This document shows positions 1 through 6,982 of a stretch of 64,000 nt of DNA, one piece after another. The DNA comes from an uncultured Bacteroidia bacterium. Its GTDB lineage: Bacteria > Bacteroidota > Bacteroidia > Bacteroidales > UBA932. The notes under the pieces are model-generated. The model had not been told where the DNA came from and did not search any database. It saw only the letters and a list, made by a program, of their open reading frames with translations. The position numbers and the translations under genes were made by a program. The DNA is taken from positions 62,001-126,000 of the forward strand of contig CADBYT010000005.1 of NCBI GenBank assembly GCA_902798975.1, written 5' to 3'. Position 1 is the first letter of the stretch. The number at the start of each line of letters is the position of its first letter.

Positions 1-1771
1 CGTCTTTCTTCGTCTGGCGGTCGCGTGTCACGAGACCCTTGTCATTGGTGTAGAGACGCGCCGGGTTTTCGGTGTAATTCACGCCGTCATCCGAGTCCAG
101 GAAGCCTTCTTTTCGGTCTGCCACGGCAAAGTCGAACATGACCCACAGGGAGGTGAAATCCAACCAGGGCATGGCGCAGATCTGCTGGACCGCCGACTCG
201 TGCGCCCGGTTGCCGTACGCCTCCATGTGGCGCCGGTCGTCCTGGTAGCGGCGGATGTCTTCTTCTTTCCAGCTGTGGCAGTAGGGATTGATGCCTACGC
301 CGTACTCGGACAGGTTGGTGACGCCCATGTGTTCATGGATCCACGTCATGGACTGCGTCAGCCCGTCGAAGCGGTTGTATTCGAAGTACCAGCCGTGGTA
401 GCGGTTCTCGGAGTAATAGTCGGCCTTGAGTTCCGTAAAGTAGTCCCGCGCGAAGACGCTGTCGTCCGTCAGGCCCACCGCGCGGGTGGGATCCAGCGAC
501 TTGGCGTAATCGTAGAGTCGCGCCGTCTCGTCCACGGCCCGCCGGGCGTCCAGCGTTCCCTGGTACTGGTCCGTGTTGCCCCAGCTATCCAGCTCGTTCC
601 ACATGCCCCAGAAGCAGATGGAAGGGTGGTTGTAGAAGCTGGTGATCATTTCCCGCATCTGGTCGTGGATGTTGTCGAAATAGGCGTCCGTCGCACGCAC
701 GCCGCAGATGTTGACCCAGGGAATCTCCGTCTGGACCACGATGCCCATGCGGTCGCAGAGCCGGAAGGCGTAGTCGTTGTGGGGATAGTGGGCCAGGCGC
801 AGGAAATTGCATCCGAGTTCCCGGATGATGGCATAGTCGCGGTCGAAATCCTCCTTCGTCAGGGCCGAGGCGCGCCCTTCCATGTCCTGATGCATGCTCA
901 CGCCGCGCAGCGGGTAGGGATGTCCGTTCAGGAAGAAGCCCCCGTCTTTGTCCAGGCGGAAATAGCGGAAGCCGATTTCTCTCTTCGTGCAGTCATCGCC
1001 GACCGCCAGCTCGACCGTATACAGATAAGGATCGGTCACGCCGTTCCACAGGTGCGGGCGCTTCAGCCGGATCTGCGCTGCGTAAGGGTACGCGCCCTTT
1101 GCGGGGACTTTCACACGGCGGCGTTTTTTCCAGACCGTCTTCCCCTCCGCGTTCCGGAGCACCAGCGACACTTTCACGCGTTTCGTCTTGGGACCGGGGT
1201 TCTCCAGCCGGGCCTGCACCTCCGCAGCGGCCTTTGCGTCCGACACGTTCGTCTGGACCAGGTGGAAACGGTCCGGCCCGTACTCGATCGGGCACAGGAA
1301 CACGCCGTCATATTCCAGCAGCGACACGGGATTGTGGAGGCCGTTGTTCTTGTTGAAGTCGGAGGAAATCGGGATCATCTCCAGGTCAATGCTGTTGTCG
1401 CACACCACTTCCACCTTGTTCCCCTCGGGCCGGAGGATCCCTCTCAACGGGACGACGAAGGGTGTGTATCCGCCTTTGTGAGCGTAGGCGAGTTCTCCGT
1501 TCACATAGACCCAGGCGGCCTGCGCGGCCCCTTCGAAGAAGAGGAAAGAGGTCTTGGACAGATCCGGAGAGATCTCGCAACGGTAATGCGTCCGGCCGCG
1601 GTAATACGCCGCCGAGCGGCCGTCGACGGCATTCGTGCTATGCGGAACCGTGACCGATTCCCAGTGTTCGCCATCCCGGGAGAACTCCCAGCGATCCAGC
1701 CGGGTAGTCCCCGCCTGCAGAGATACGGAAAGGACAAGCGTCAAGAAAAAGGAGAAGAATGTGGTTTTCAT
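1..1771 (-). CDS. GH2-family beta-galactosidase, partial (C-terminus outside window)
   Basis: Secreted or periplasmic glycoside hydrolase of family GH2. A signal peptide (about residues 1-20, MKTTFFSFFLTLVLSVSLQA) is followed by a jelly-roll sugar-binding domain, an immunoglobulin-like domain and a TIM barrel. The barrel has the GH2 signature MHQDMEGRA, the acid/base Glu393 in WGMWNEL and the likely nucleophile Glu489 in NLSEYG. At least 590 codons are visible and the 3' end runs off the window, so any extra C-terminal domain is unseen. The ATG at 1771 lies only 5 nt from a TATCTTTG -7 box, implying a leaderless mRNA. Family placement is firm; substrate (beta-galactoside, glucuronide or mannoside) is not. 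No SusC/SusD pair is visible beside it. Confidence 0.88.
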   Translation of the reverse strand, partial: MKTTFFSFFLTLVLSVSLQAGTTRLDRWEFSRDGEHWESVTVPHSTNAVDGRSAAYYRGRTHYRCEISPDLSKTSFLFFEGAAQAAWVYVNGELAYAHKGGYTPFVVPLRGILRPEGNKVEVVCDNSIDLEMIPISSDFNKNNGLHNPVSLLEYDGVFLCPIEYGPDRFHLVQTNVSDAKAAAEVQARLENPGPKTKRVKVSLVLRNAEGKTVWKKRRRVKVPAKGAYPYAAQIRLKRPHLWNGVTDPYLYTVELAVGDDCTKREIGFRYFRLDKDGGFFLNGHPYPLRGVSMHQDMEGRASALTKEDFDRDYAIIRELGCNFLRLAHYPHNDYAFRLCDRMGIVVQTEIPWVNICGVRATDAYFDNIHDQMREMITSFYNHPSICFWGMWNELDSWGNTDQYQGTLDARRAVDETARLYDYAKSLDPTRAVGLTDDSVFARDYFTELKADYYSENRYHGWYFEYNRFDGLTQSMTWIHEHMGVTNLSEYGVGINPYCHSWKEEDIRRYQDDRRHMEAYGNRAHESAVQQICAMPWLDFTSLWVMFDFAVADRKEGFLDSDDGVNYTENPARLYTNDKGLVTRDRQTKKD

Positions 1772-1776
1772 ATGCT

Positions 1777-1784
1777 CAAAGATA
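1777..1784 (-). promoter_or_regulatory. -7 box of the GH2 gene (near-leaderless)
   Basis: The minus strand reads TATCTTTG, an exact match to the Bacteroidota -7 consensus TAnnTTTG. It is separated from the ATG at 1771 by 5 nt, so transcription should start at or within a few bases of the start codon. Confidence 0.6.
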
Positions 1785-1814
1785 CACTTTTTTTGGATAT
1801 TAATTATTTTTATC

Positions 1815-1822
1815 TACCTTTG
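1815..1822 (+). promoter_or_regulatory. -7 box of initiator tRNA-Met
   Basis: TACCTTTG matches TAnnTTTG and sits 13 nt upstream of the first tRNA base, divergent from the GH2 promoter. Confidence 0.6.
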
Positions 1823-1835
1823 CAGTCCCAAACAT

Positions 1836-1908
<73 letters not shown>

Positions 1909-1952
1909 CAAGCAGAAAGAAGTCGCTGAAACCAGCGACTTCTTTCTGCTTG
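1909..1952 (+). terminator. Terminator hairpin after tRNA-fMet
   Basis: A perfect 20-bp inverted repeat (1909-1928 with 1933-1952) around a 4-nt AAAC loop begins right after the tRNA. The U-tract is short, but position and stem strength favour termination or a 3' processing signal. Confidence 0.7.
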
Positions 1953-1978
1953 TAGACAACTCCCTAATTCTTTCGGTG

Positions 1979-2010
1979 CCGGGAGCAGATCAGGGCCTTT
2001 TCGCTCCCGG
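1979..2010 (+). terminator. Short inverted repeat between tRNA terminator and hypothetical gene
   Basis: CCGGGAGC (1979-1986) pairs with GCTCCCGG (2003-2010) around a 16-nt loop. There is no U-tract, so terminator function is uncertain; it could be a remnant of whatever lay 5' of the next gene. Confidence 0.3.
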
Positions 2011-2038
2011 AAGGGGACGTGGGGCTTGATCTGCTACG

Positions 2039-2830
2039 GTGGAAGTGGTGGACGATGAAGAGGAATCGGGCACGGTCAACCTTTTTCGCTATGGACTTGT
2101 CACAAATAATGATTATTTTTGTTTTGATATGACAACCAGGATGATCCATTTGACCCGGGATTCGGTCTGCATGGCCGACGATGGCTACGAGCACAACAGA
2201 GTTATTTCTGTGCCGTCCGGGATGACGGCAAAAGAGATTATTCAGAAGGTGTGGGAGGAGTATCTGCGTGAAGTCGGGAAGCGGAAGTGGATTGCTTATT
2301 CCGGCGATATCTGTTCCGGAACACAGGGCCAAAGACTCTTTCGAATCGACGCCGCATTTCCCTGCAAGGTGGATATCTTTTCCGGATGGGATGCCTCCCA
2401 GGAACTGCCCGATAAGATTTATTGCAAAATTAACTATCCGGAAACGGAAATCGTAGAATCAGAGATAAAGGAATCCTTCACCTTGTATCGGCGGAATGGT
2501 TGGCTTTCAAGACTATTCTTTTCCCTGGGTTTATTTGTTTCATCCTGTGCGGTTCCGACCGTGCTGATTCAGGGAACCGTATATGATGCGGACGGGCCGC
2601 TGCCATATACTAGCGTCTATACGCGTTATCCCAGGAATGGTGTCCTTACCGATACGGCAGGACGGTATTCGTTAAGCGTGCCCCAAAAAGAAGGTGCCAA
2701 AGTGTTTTTTGCAAACATCGGTTACAAAGAAGCTGTTGTAGAATATTCCCCGGATTGCGACAAGGACCATTTCGATGTGCGGATGGAAATAGACTCCACC
2801 GTTTTGTTTGACCGGGTTATGACTAAATAA
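2039..2830 (+). CDS. Hypothetical membrane-anchored protein with C-terminal carboxypeptidase-regulatory-like domain
   Basis: No family is recognised for the first ~160 residues. A hydrophobic segment (about 158-175, RLFFSLGLFVSSCAV) precedes a beta-sandwich carboxypeptidase-D-regulatory-like domain (about 180-260: IQGTVYDADGPLPYTSV, then a TDTAGRYSLSVP turn). This domain is common at the N-termini of Bacteroidota TonB receptors and in surface proteins. The start is doubtful. The frame opens after a stop at 2027, the first candidates are GTG codons (2039, 2045, 2048), and the first ATG is at 2129. No ribosome-binding site or clear -7 box was found, so the gene may be 5'-truncated. The next gene starts 12 nt after its stop, suggesting co-transcription. 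Confidence 0.6.
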   Translation: MEVVDDEEESGTVNLFRYGLVTNNDYFCFDMTTRMIHLTRDSVCMADDGYEHNRVISVPSGMTAKEIIQKVWEEYLREVGKRKWIAYSGDICSGTQGQRLFRIDAAFPCKVDIFSGWDASQELPDKIYCKINYPETEIVESEIKESFTLYRRNGWLSRLFFSLGLFVSSCAVPTVLIQGTVYDADGPLPYTSVYTRYPRNGVLTDTAGRYSLSVPQKEGAKVFFANIGYKEAVVEYSPDCDKDHFDVRMEIDSTVLFDRVMTK

Positions 2831-2842
2831 CAATCGTTCCTT

Positions 2843-3568
2843 ATGAGAAGAGTATTCCCCCTTGTTGTTTTATTCCTGTGTCCGGCTTTGTGCAAGGCGC
2901 AGGTGCCTTATCGGGAGATAGCACCGGATGTCAGGTATTCCGTCGCCGGGCAGACGAAGCCGTCCAAGCTGTCAAACGATGATGCCCTGTTCACTATCCT
3001 GGAGTTCGAAGACGAAGATGCCCCCAGGAACGAGCTCTCGGTCTGGTACACGGACGAAGCAATCCAGCCGTATTTCCAAAACTACAATCCGGAATATGGC
3101 CGGACGCTCTTCGTCGTATCCGGCATGAAGAACAAGAAAAGCATCGCGCGGAAACTGGGCGTTTCCTCCTGCCCGGAGTATATCCTGGTCGGTCCCGACA
3201 GGCGCATCCTGACCCGATCCAACAAGGCGGAGGACATCATTGAATATGTGACGACCAATCTTTCTGCCTATGCCCAAACGGATTGGGAGGCCTGCCTTCT
3301 GAGGGCCGGGCAGTTGTTCGAATCCGGACAAATCTTCGCCGCCCAGAGAATCGTTGCAGATTGCCTGCGCCACATCCGATGGGACGAGCGTTTCCCGCCG
3401 GAAGTTCACAAAACCATCCCTCGCATCGTGGCCACGATGAAAGGGGACGAAATGTATCTGGACTTTGTCGGCGAAATCAAACACAAATTCAACCGGGGCA
3501 TCCTGTCGGAAGAAGACGTAGCTTCTTTCAGGAACGAATTCTCAAGGATTCATATCATGGGCGATTAA
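2843..3568 (+). CDS. Secreted thioredoxin-fold-like hypothetical protein
   Basis: The 241-aa protein has a Sec signal peptide (MRRVFPLVVLFLCPALCKAQ, cleavage about residue 20). The middle (about 85-125) resembles the second half of a thioredoxin fold: LFVVSG, then SIARKLGVSSCPEYILVGPDRRI, where Cys-Pro sits at the place of the cis-Pro turn. No CxxC redox motif is visible, so catalytic disulfide chemistry is unlikely. The C-terminal third is helical and unrecognised. It follows the preceding gene by 12 nt and is closed by a hairpin terminator. Function unknown. Confidence 0.65.
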   Translation: MRRVFPLVVLFLCPALCKAQVPYREIAPDVRYSVAGQTKPSKLSNDDALFTILEFEDEDAPRNELSVWYTDEAIQPYFQNYNPEYGRTLFVVSGMKNKKSIARKLGVSSCPEYILVGPDRRILTRSNKAEDIIEYVTTNLSAYAQTDWEACLLRAGQLFESGQIFAAQRIVADCLRHIRWDERFPPEVHKTIPRIVATMKGDEMYLDFVGEIKHKFNRGILSEEDVASFRNEFSRIHIMGD

Positions 3569-3634
3569 GAAGAATTGTATTTGGAGAAGCCCTTCGATGA
3601 ACGCGAGGTTCGAGATTCGGAGTGTTTGGTCTAC

Positions 3635-3675
3635 GAAGCAGAAAGTCAGCCAGTTAGGCTGACTTTCTTGCTTCT
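3635..3675 (+). terminator. Hairpin terminator
   Basis: AGAAAGTCAGCC (3640-3651) pairs with GGCTGACTTTCT (3657-3668) around a 5-nt loop. The stem extends outward through GAAGC/GCTTC with a bulge. It closes the two-gene unit 2039-3568. Confidence 0.7.
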
Positions 3676-3942
3676 CCGCCTTGAGGGGGCGCTGCTCCCT
3701 TATCCGCTCACTGCGTTCGCTACCCCCGCGGCTCCCGACCTACCGACATCGCGCTGCGCGCTCCGTCCCGGTCTCCGCCGGGCGGTCTGAGGACCGCCTT
3801 CGCTTCGCGCCAAGCGCCGAGCCGCGTATCGCGAGGCGCTGGTGCCATCGGTTTGGCGTATTTCTCTGTCGGAATGTTCCTTGTGTCCCAAGTCCTGAGA
3901 CACAAAGAGCACTTTGCTGGCAGATGGGTCTGGACTGGGGTG
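3676..3942. other. Gene-free GC-rich intergenic stretch with dispersed repeat
   Basis: No credible gene was seen. The stretch holds CGAAGCG-type clusters resembling those at about 18.15 kb and 45.75 kb, plus one copy of a 30-bp exact repeat. Confidence 0.5.
3817..3846 (+). repeat. 30-bp exact dispersed repeat, copy 1
   Basis: Thirty bases, beginning CCGAGCCGCG and ending GGCGCTGGTGCC, are identical at 18195-18224. The sequence is partly self-complementary (CGCG-TAT-CGCG core inside GCGCC/GGCGC arms). Confidence 0.75.
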
Positions 3943-4494
3943 CTAGTGCGTCCGGAACAAAGAAATGATCAGCGCAATCAAGATGGTCAATGCAACGACA
4001 ATAAGCGTGGGCGCCAGTTGTTTCAAAACGGAAAGTCGAAACATCTTTTCATACGCCTTGTCATCCGAAGTCATATAGCATATTTCTCTGCTCATCAAAT
4101 GATTGATGTCTCTGGCCAGTTTCTTTGTAGGGAAGACATACTTGTAGATATACCGGTCAAGGCATATCTCATGACGTTTTTTCTGTTTTGTAACAAACAC
4201 GAGATAATAATCGTCAGAAGCGTCTCCGCCCGTCCTGATGGAAACATAACAGTGATCGACTTGAGACCAATCCACCTCGAATACTCCGTCAACCCAGACG
4301 CCCTCGTCATTTATCACGATAGCATCAGCCTTGTTTTTTACCGCGTCCGATATGGACAATACAACACAGTAAGCGAAAACACCAACAGGTATCCAACAAA
4401 TGTATGAAAACAAAAAACCGGCAATGATTAAGCCAACGGTTACGATGATAAATAGCAAAAGGCCAGAATTACTGTATTTTATCCGTATCTCCAT
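3943..4494 (-). CDS. Hypothetical membrane protein with PH-like domain
   Basis: The 183-aa protein has two transmembrane helices near the N-terminus (about 10-30 and 33-50), a soluble beta-rich segment of about 100 residues (AIVINDEGVWVDGVFEVDWSQ onward, like bacterial PH domains), and a third helix near the C-terminus (about 155-178). No family name is assigned. A TAAATTTG -7 box on the minus strand (4536-4543) precedes it. Its base composition is clearly more AT-rich than that of its neighbours, suggesting possible horizontal acquisition. Confidence 0.6.
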   Translation of the reverse strand: MEIRIKYSNSGLLLFIIVTVGLIIAGFLFSYICWIPVGVFAYCVVLSISDAVKNKADAIVINDEGVWVDGVFEVDWSQVDHCYVSIRTGGDASDDYYLVFVTKQKKRHEICLDRYIYKYVFPTKKLARDINHLMSREICYMTSDDKAYEKMFRLSVLKQLAPTLIVVALTILIALIISLFRTH

Positions 4495-4535
4495 AACAAT
4501 ACTCCAGGCAAAAAGCCTTATTCACTGCTCAACTG

Positions 4536-4543
4536 CAAATTTA
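4536..4543 (-). promoter_or_regulatory. -7 box of the hypothetical membrane protein
   Basis: The minus strand reads TAAATTTG, an exact TAnnTTTG match, 41 nt upstream of the ATG at 4494. Confidence 0.45.
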
Positions 4544-4678
4544 GACAATGACCACCGATTATACAATGCCATTCCAAGCAATCCGATTGCATTCCCTCGC
4601 AGGCGGCCCTGAATACTTTCCGTGTAGTTTTGCCGGAAAGTGGTGCGAGTAGCTTTTTCCCAAAAACAGGTTTTTGAT

Positions 4679-4686
4679 TATCTTTG
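4679..4686 (+). promoter_or_regulatory. -7 box of the GNAT acetyltransferase gene
   Basis: TATCTTTG matches the Bacteroidota -7 consensus exactly and lies 18 nt upstream of the ATG at 4705. Confidence 0.55.
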
Positions 4687-4704
4687 TGAAAAGGATTCAG
4701 GACA

Positions 4705-5226
4705 ATGATGGAAACAGAGAGGATCATACTTCGCCCGTGGCGGGAGAGTGATGCGGAGGTGCTGTACAAGTGGGCTTCGGACCCGGATGTGGGGCCGCGG
4801 GCCGGGTGGCCGCCGCATGCCAGCGTCCAGGAGAGCCTGGAGATTATCCGGACCGTGTTCAAGGATGCGACCAACACCTGGGCCATCGAGTGGAAGGAAA
4901 GCGGAGAGGCCATCGGCGCCATGGGCTACGGACCGTCCTGCGATTGCGCCCTGCCGGCCCGCGAGGGAGAACCCATCTGCGGTTACTGGGTGGCCAAACC
5001 CTATTGGAACCGGGGCATCTGCACGGACGCCCTGCGCCTGATGATCGCGCATATAAAGGGGACAACCTCCATCAAGTCCTTGATATCCGGGCACTTCGTA
5101 GACAACCCGGCCAGCGGCCGTGTCATGGAGAAATGCGGCTTCGTCCCTACCGGGGAGACCGTCTTCGACCCATCGCAGTATCAGGGCGAAGGGCGGCCCA
5201 TCCGGGTCCTCCGGCTGGATTTGTAA
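4705..5226 (+). CDS. GNAT-family N-acetyltransferase (RimJ/RimL type)
   Basis: The 173-aa protein has the RimJ/RimL-like opening METERIILRPWRESDAEVLY. It continues through the core GYWVAKPYWNRGICTDALRLM, which carries the acetyl-CoA pyrophosphate-binding loop (N-R-G-x-x-T), to the C-terminal NPASGRVMEKCGFVPTGE strand-helix. It transfers an acetyl group from acetyl-CoA to an amine; whether the substrate is a ribosomal protein N-terminus or a small molecule cannot be told. A second ATG at 4708 could equally serve as start. Single-gene unit. Confidence 0.85.
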   Translation: MMETERIILRPWRESDAEVLYKWASDPDVGPRAGWPPHASVQESLEIIRTVFKDATNTWAIEWKESGEAIGAMGYGPSCDCALPAREGEPICGYWVAKPYWNRGICTDALRLMIAHIKGTTSIKSLISGHFVDNPASGRVMEKCGFVPTGETVFDPSQYQGEGRPIRVLRLDL

Positions 5227-5244
5227 AATTTTTTTAAAAATTAC

Positions 5245-5275
5245 TTGTTAAAAAAATTTAATAACTATACCTTTG
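5245..5275 (+). promoter_or_regulatory. Bacteroidota-type promoter of the SulP gene
   Basis: A TTG at 5245-5247 (-33 region) is 20 nt from TACCTTTG at 5268-5275 (-7 box). The match excludes translation starts upstream of 5280 and supports the ATG at 5297. Confidence 0.6.
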
Positions 5276-5296
5276 CGCCGCAAAAATCGCAAGGGT

Positions 5297-6982
5297 ATGA
5301 GTATTAAAGGAGATTACAGACCGAAACTGTTCATCACGCTCAAGAGCGGATACGATAAGAAAACACTGATACAGGACCTTCTGGCGGGCGTCATCGTGGG
5401 CATCGTGGCCCTCCCGCTGGCAATCGCCTTCGGCATCGCGTCGGGCGCTTCCCCGGAGGCAGGCATCCTGACCGCCATCGTCGCGGGCTTCATCATTTCC
5501 TTCTTCGGAGGCAGCAAAGTCCAGATCGGCGGTCCCACCGGCGCCTTCATCGTCATCGTCTACGGCATCATCCAGGAATACGGCATGAGCGGTCTGATGA
5601 TCGCCACCTTCATGGCCGGCGCCTTCCTGATCCTGATGGGCGTCCTGCACCTGGGCACCATCATCAAATACATTCCGTACCCCATCGTCGTCGGCTTCAC
5701 TTCCGGTATCGCGCTGACCATCTTCGCGACGCAGATCAAGGACCTTTTCGGCCTGCAAATCGAGAGCGTGCCCGCTGACTTCCTGGGCAAATGGGGAGTC
5801 TACGCCCAGCATATCGATACGATCAACTGGTGGTCGCTGCTGGTGGGCGCCTGCAGCATCCTCATCATCGTATTCACCCCGAAAGTGAGCCGCCGCATTC
5901 CCGGCTCGCTGGCGGCCATTATCCTGATGACCCTCGCTACGCTCGGCCTGAAGGCCCTCGGCATCGAGGGAATCGAGACCATCGGCGACCGCTTCTCCAT
6001 CAATTCCGCCCTGCCGCAGCCGGAAGTGCCCAAGATCAACTGGGACAGCGTCCGCCACCTGGCGCAGCCCGCGCTGGTCATCGCCATGCTGGGCGCCATC
6101 GAGTCGCTGCTGTCCGCGGCCGTGGCCGACGGTGTGATCGGCGACCGTCACAACAGCAACCAGGAACTCGTGGCCCAGGGCATCGCCAACATGGTGTCGC
6201 CGCTCATCGGCGGCATCCCCGCCACCGGCGCCATTGCGCGCACCATGACCAACATCAACAACGGCGGCCGCACGCCCGTCGCGGGCATCGCCCACGCCGT
6301 CGTGCTGGCGCTCATCTACCTCTTCCTGATGCCGCTGGTGAAGTACATCCCCATGTCCTGCCTGGCCGGCATCCTGATGGTCGTGGCCTACAACATGAGC
6401 GAGTGGCGCAGTTTCCGCGCCATTCTCCGGAACCCCAAATCGGACATCATCGTGCTGCTGGTGACCTTCTTCCTGACCGTCATCTTCGACCTGACCGTCG
6501 CCATCGAAGTGGGCGTGCTCATCGCCTGCCTGCTCTGCATGAAGCGCATGGCTGAAACCACCAATGTGTCCGTGCTCAGCGACGAGATCGACCCGATGGC
6601 CGACACCGACGTGCAGGGCAACCTGGAGCACCTGATCATCCCCGAGGGCGCGAAGGTCTACGAAATCAACGGCCCCTACTTCTTCGGCATCGGCAACAAG
6701 TTCGAGGAGATGATGGGCGACATGGGTGGCCGCGCCAGGGTGCGCATCATCCGCATGCGCAAGGTGCCGTTCATCGATTCCACGGGCGTGCACAACCTCT
6801 CCAACATGTGCCGCATGTGCGCCCAGATGGGCGTGAAGGTGGTCCTGTCCGGCGTCAACCCGACCGTGATGAAGGTGCTGGAGGACGCCGGCATGGACGA
6901 GGTGGTCGGCAAGGAGAATATCTGCAGCCACATCTCCCTGGCCCTGAAACGGGCCGAGGAAATCCTGGCGGCGAAGGCCTAG
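5297..6982 (+). CDS. SulP-family inorganic anion transporter with STAS domain
   Basis: The 561-aa inner-membrane carrier starts LKSGYDKKTLIQDLLAGVIV and then has the SulP transmembrane core (about 15-430). The core includes ALPLAIAFGIASGASPEAG, GGPTGAF and NQELVAQGIANM. A cytoplasmic STAS domain (about 450-555) contains VPFIDSTGVHNL, the phosphorylatable DST loop seen in STAS/anti-anti-sigma proteins. The family moves sulfate, bicarbonate or other anions, usually with Na+ or H+; the substrate here is not evident. The start was chosen from the promoter position. Its TAG stop overlaps the TAG stop of the convergent S46 peptidase gene through a shared CTAG. Confidence 0.9.
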   Translation: MSIKGDYRPKLFITLKSGYDKKTLIQDLLAGVIVGIVALPLAIAFGIASGASPEAGILTAIVAGFIISFFGGSKVQIGGPTGAFIVIVYGIIQEYGMSGLMIATFMAGAFLILMGVLHLGTIIKYIPYPIVVGFTSGIALTIFATQIKDLFGLQIESVPADFLGKWGVYAQHIDTINWWSLLVGACSILIIVFTPKVSRRIPGSLAAIILMTLATLGLKALGIEGIETIGDRFSINSALPQPEVPKINWDSVRHLAQPALVIAMLGAIESLLSAAVADGVIGDRHNSNQELVAQGIANMVSPLIGGIPATGAIARTMTNINNGGRTPVAGIAHAVVLALIYLFLMPLVKYIPMSCLAGILMVVAYNMSEWRSFRAILRNPKSDIIVLLVTFFLTVIFDLTVAIEVGVLIACLLCMKRMAETTNVSVLSDEIDPMADTDVQGNLEHLIIPEGAKVYEINGPYFFGIGNKFEEMMGDMGGRARVRIIRMRKVPFIDSTGVHNLSNMCRMCAQMGVKVVLSGVNPTVMKVLEDAGMDEVVGKENICSHISLALKRAEEILAAKA

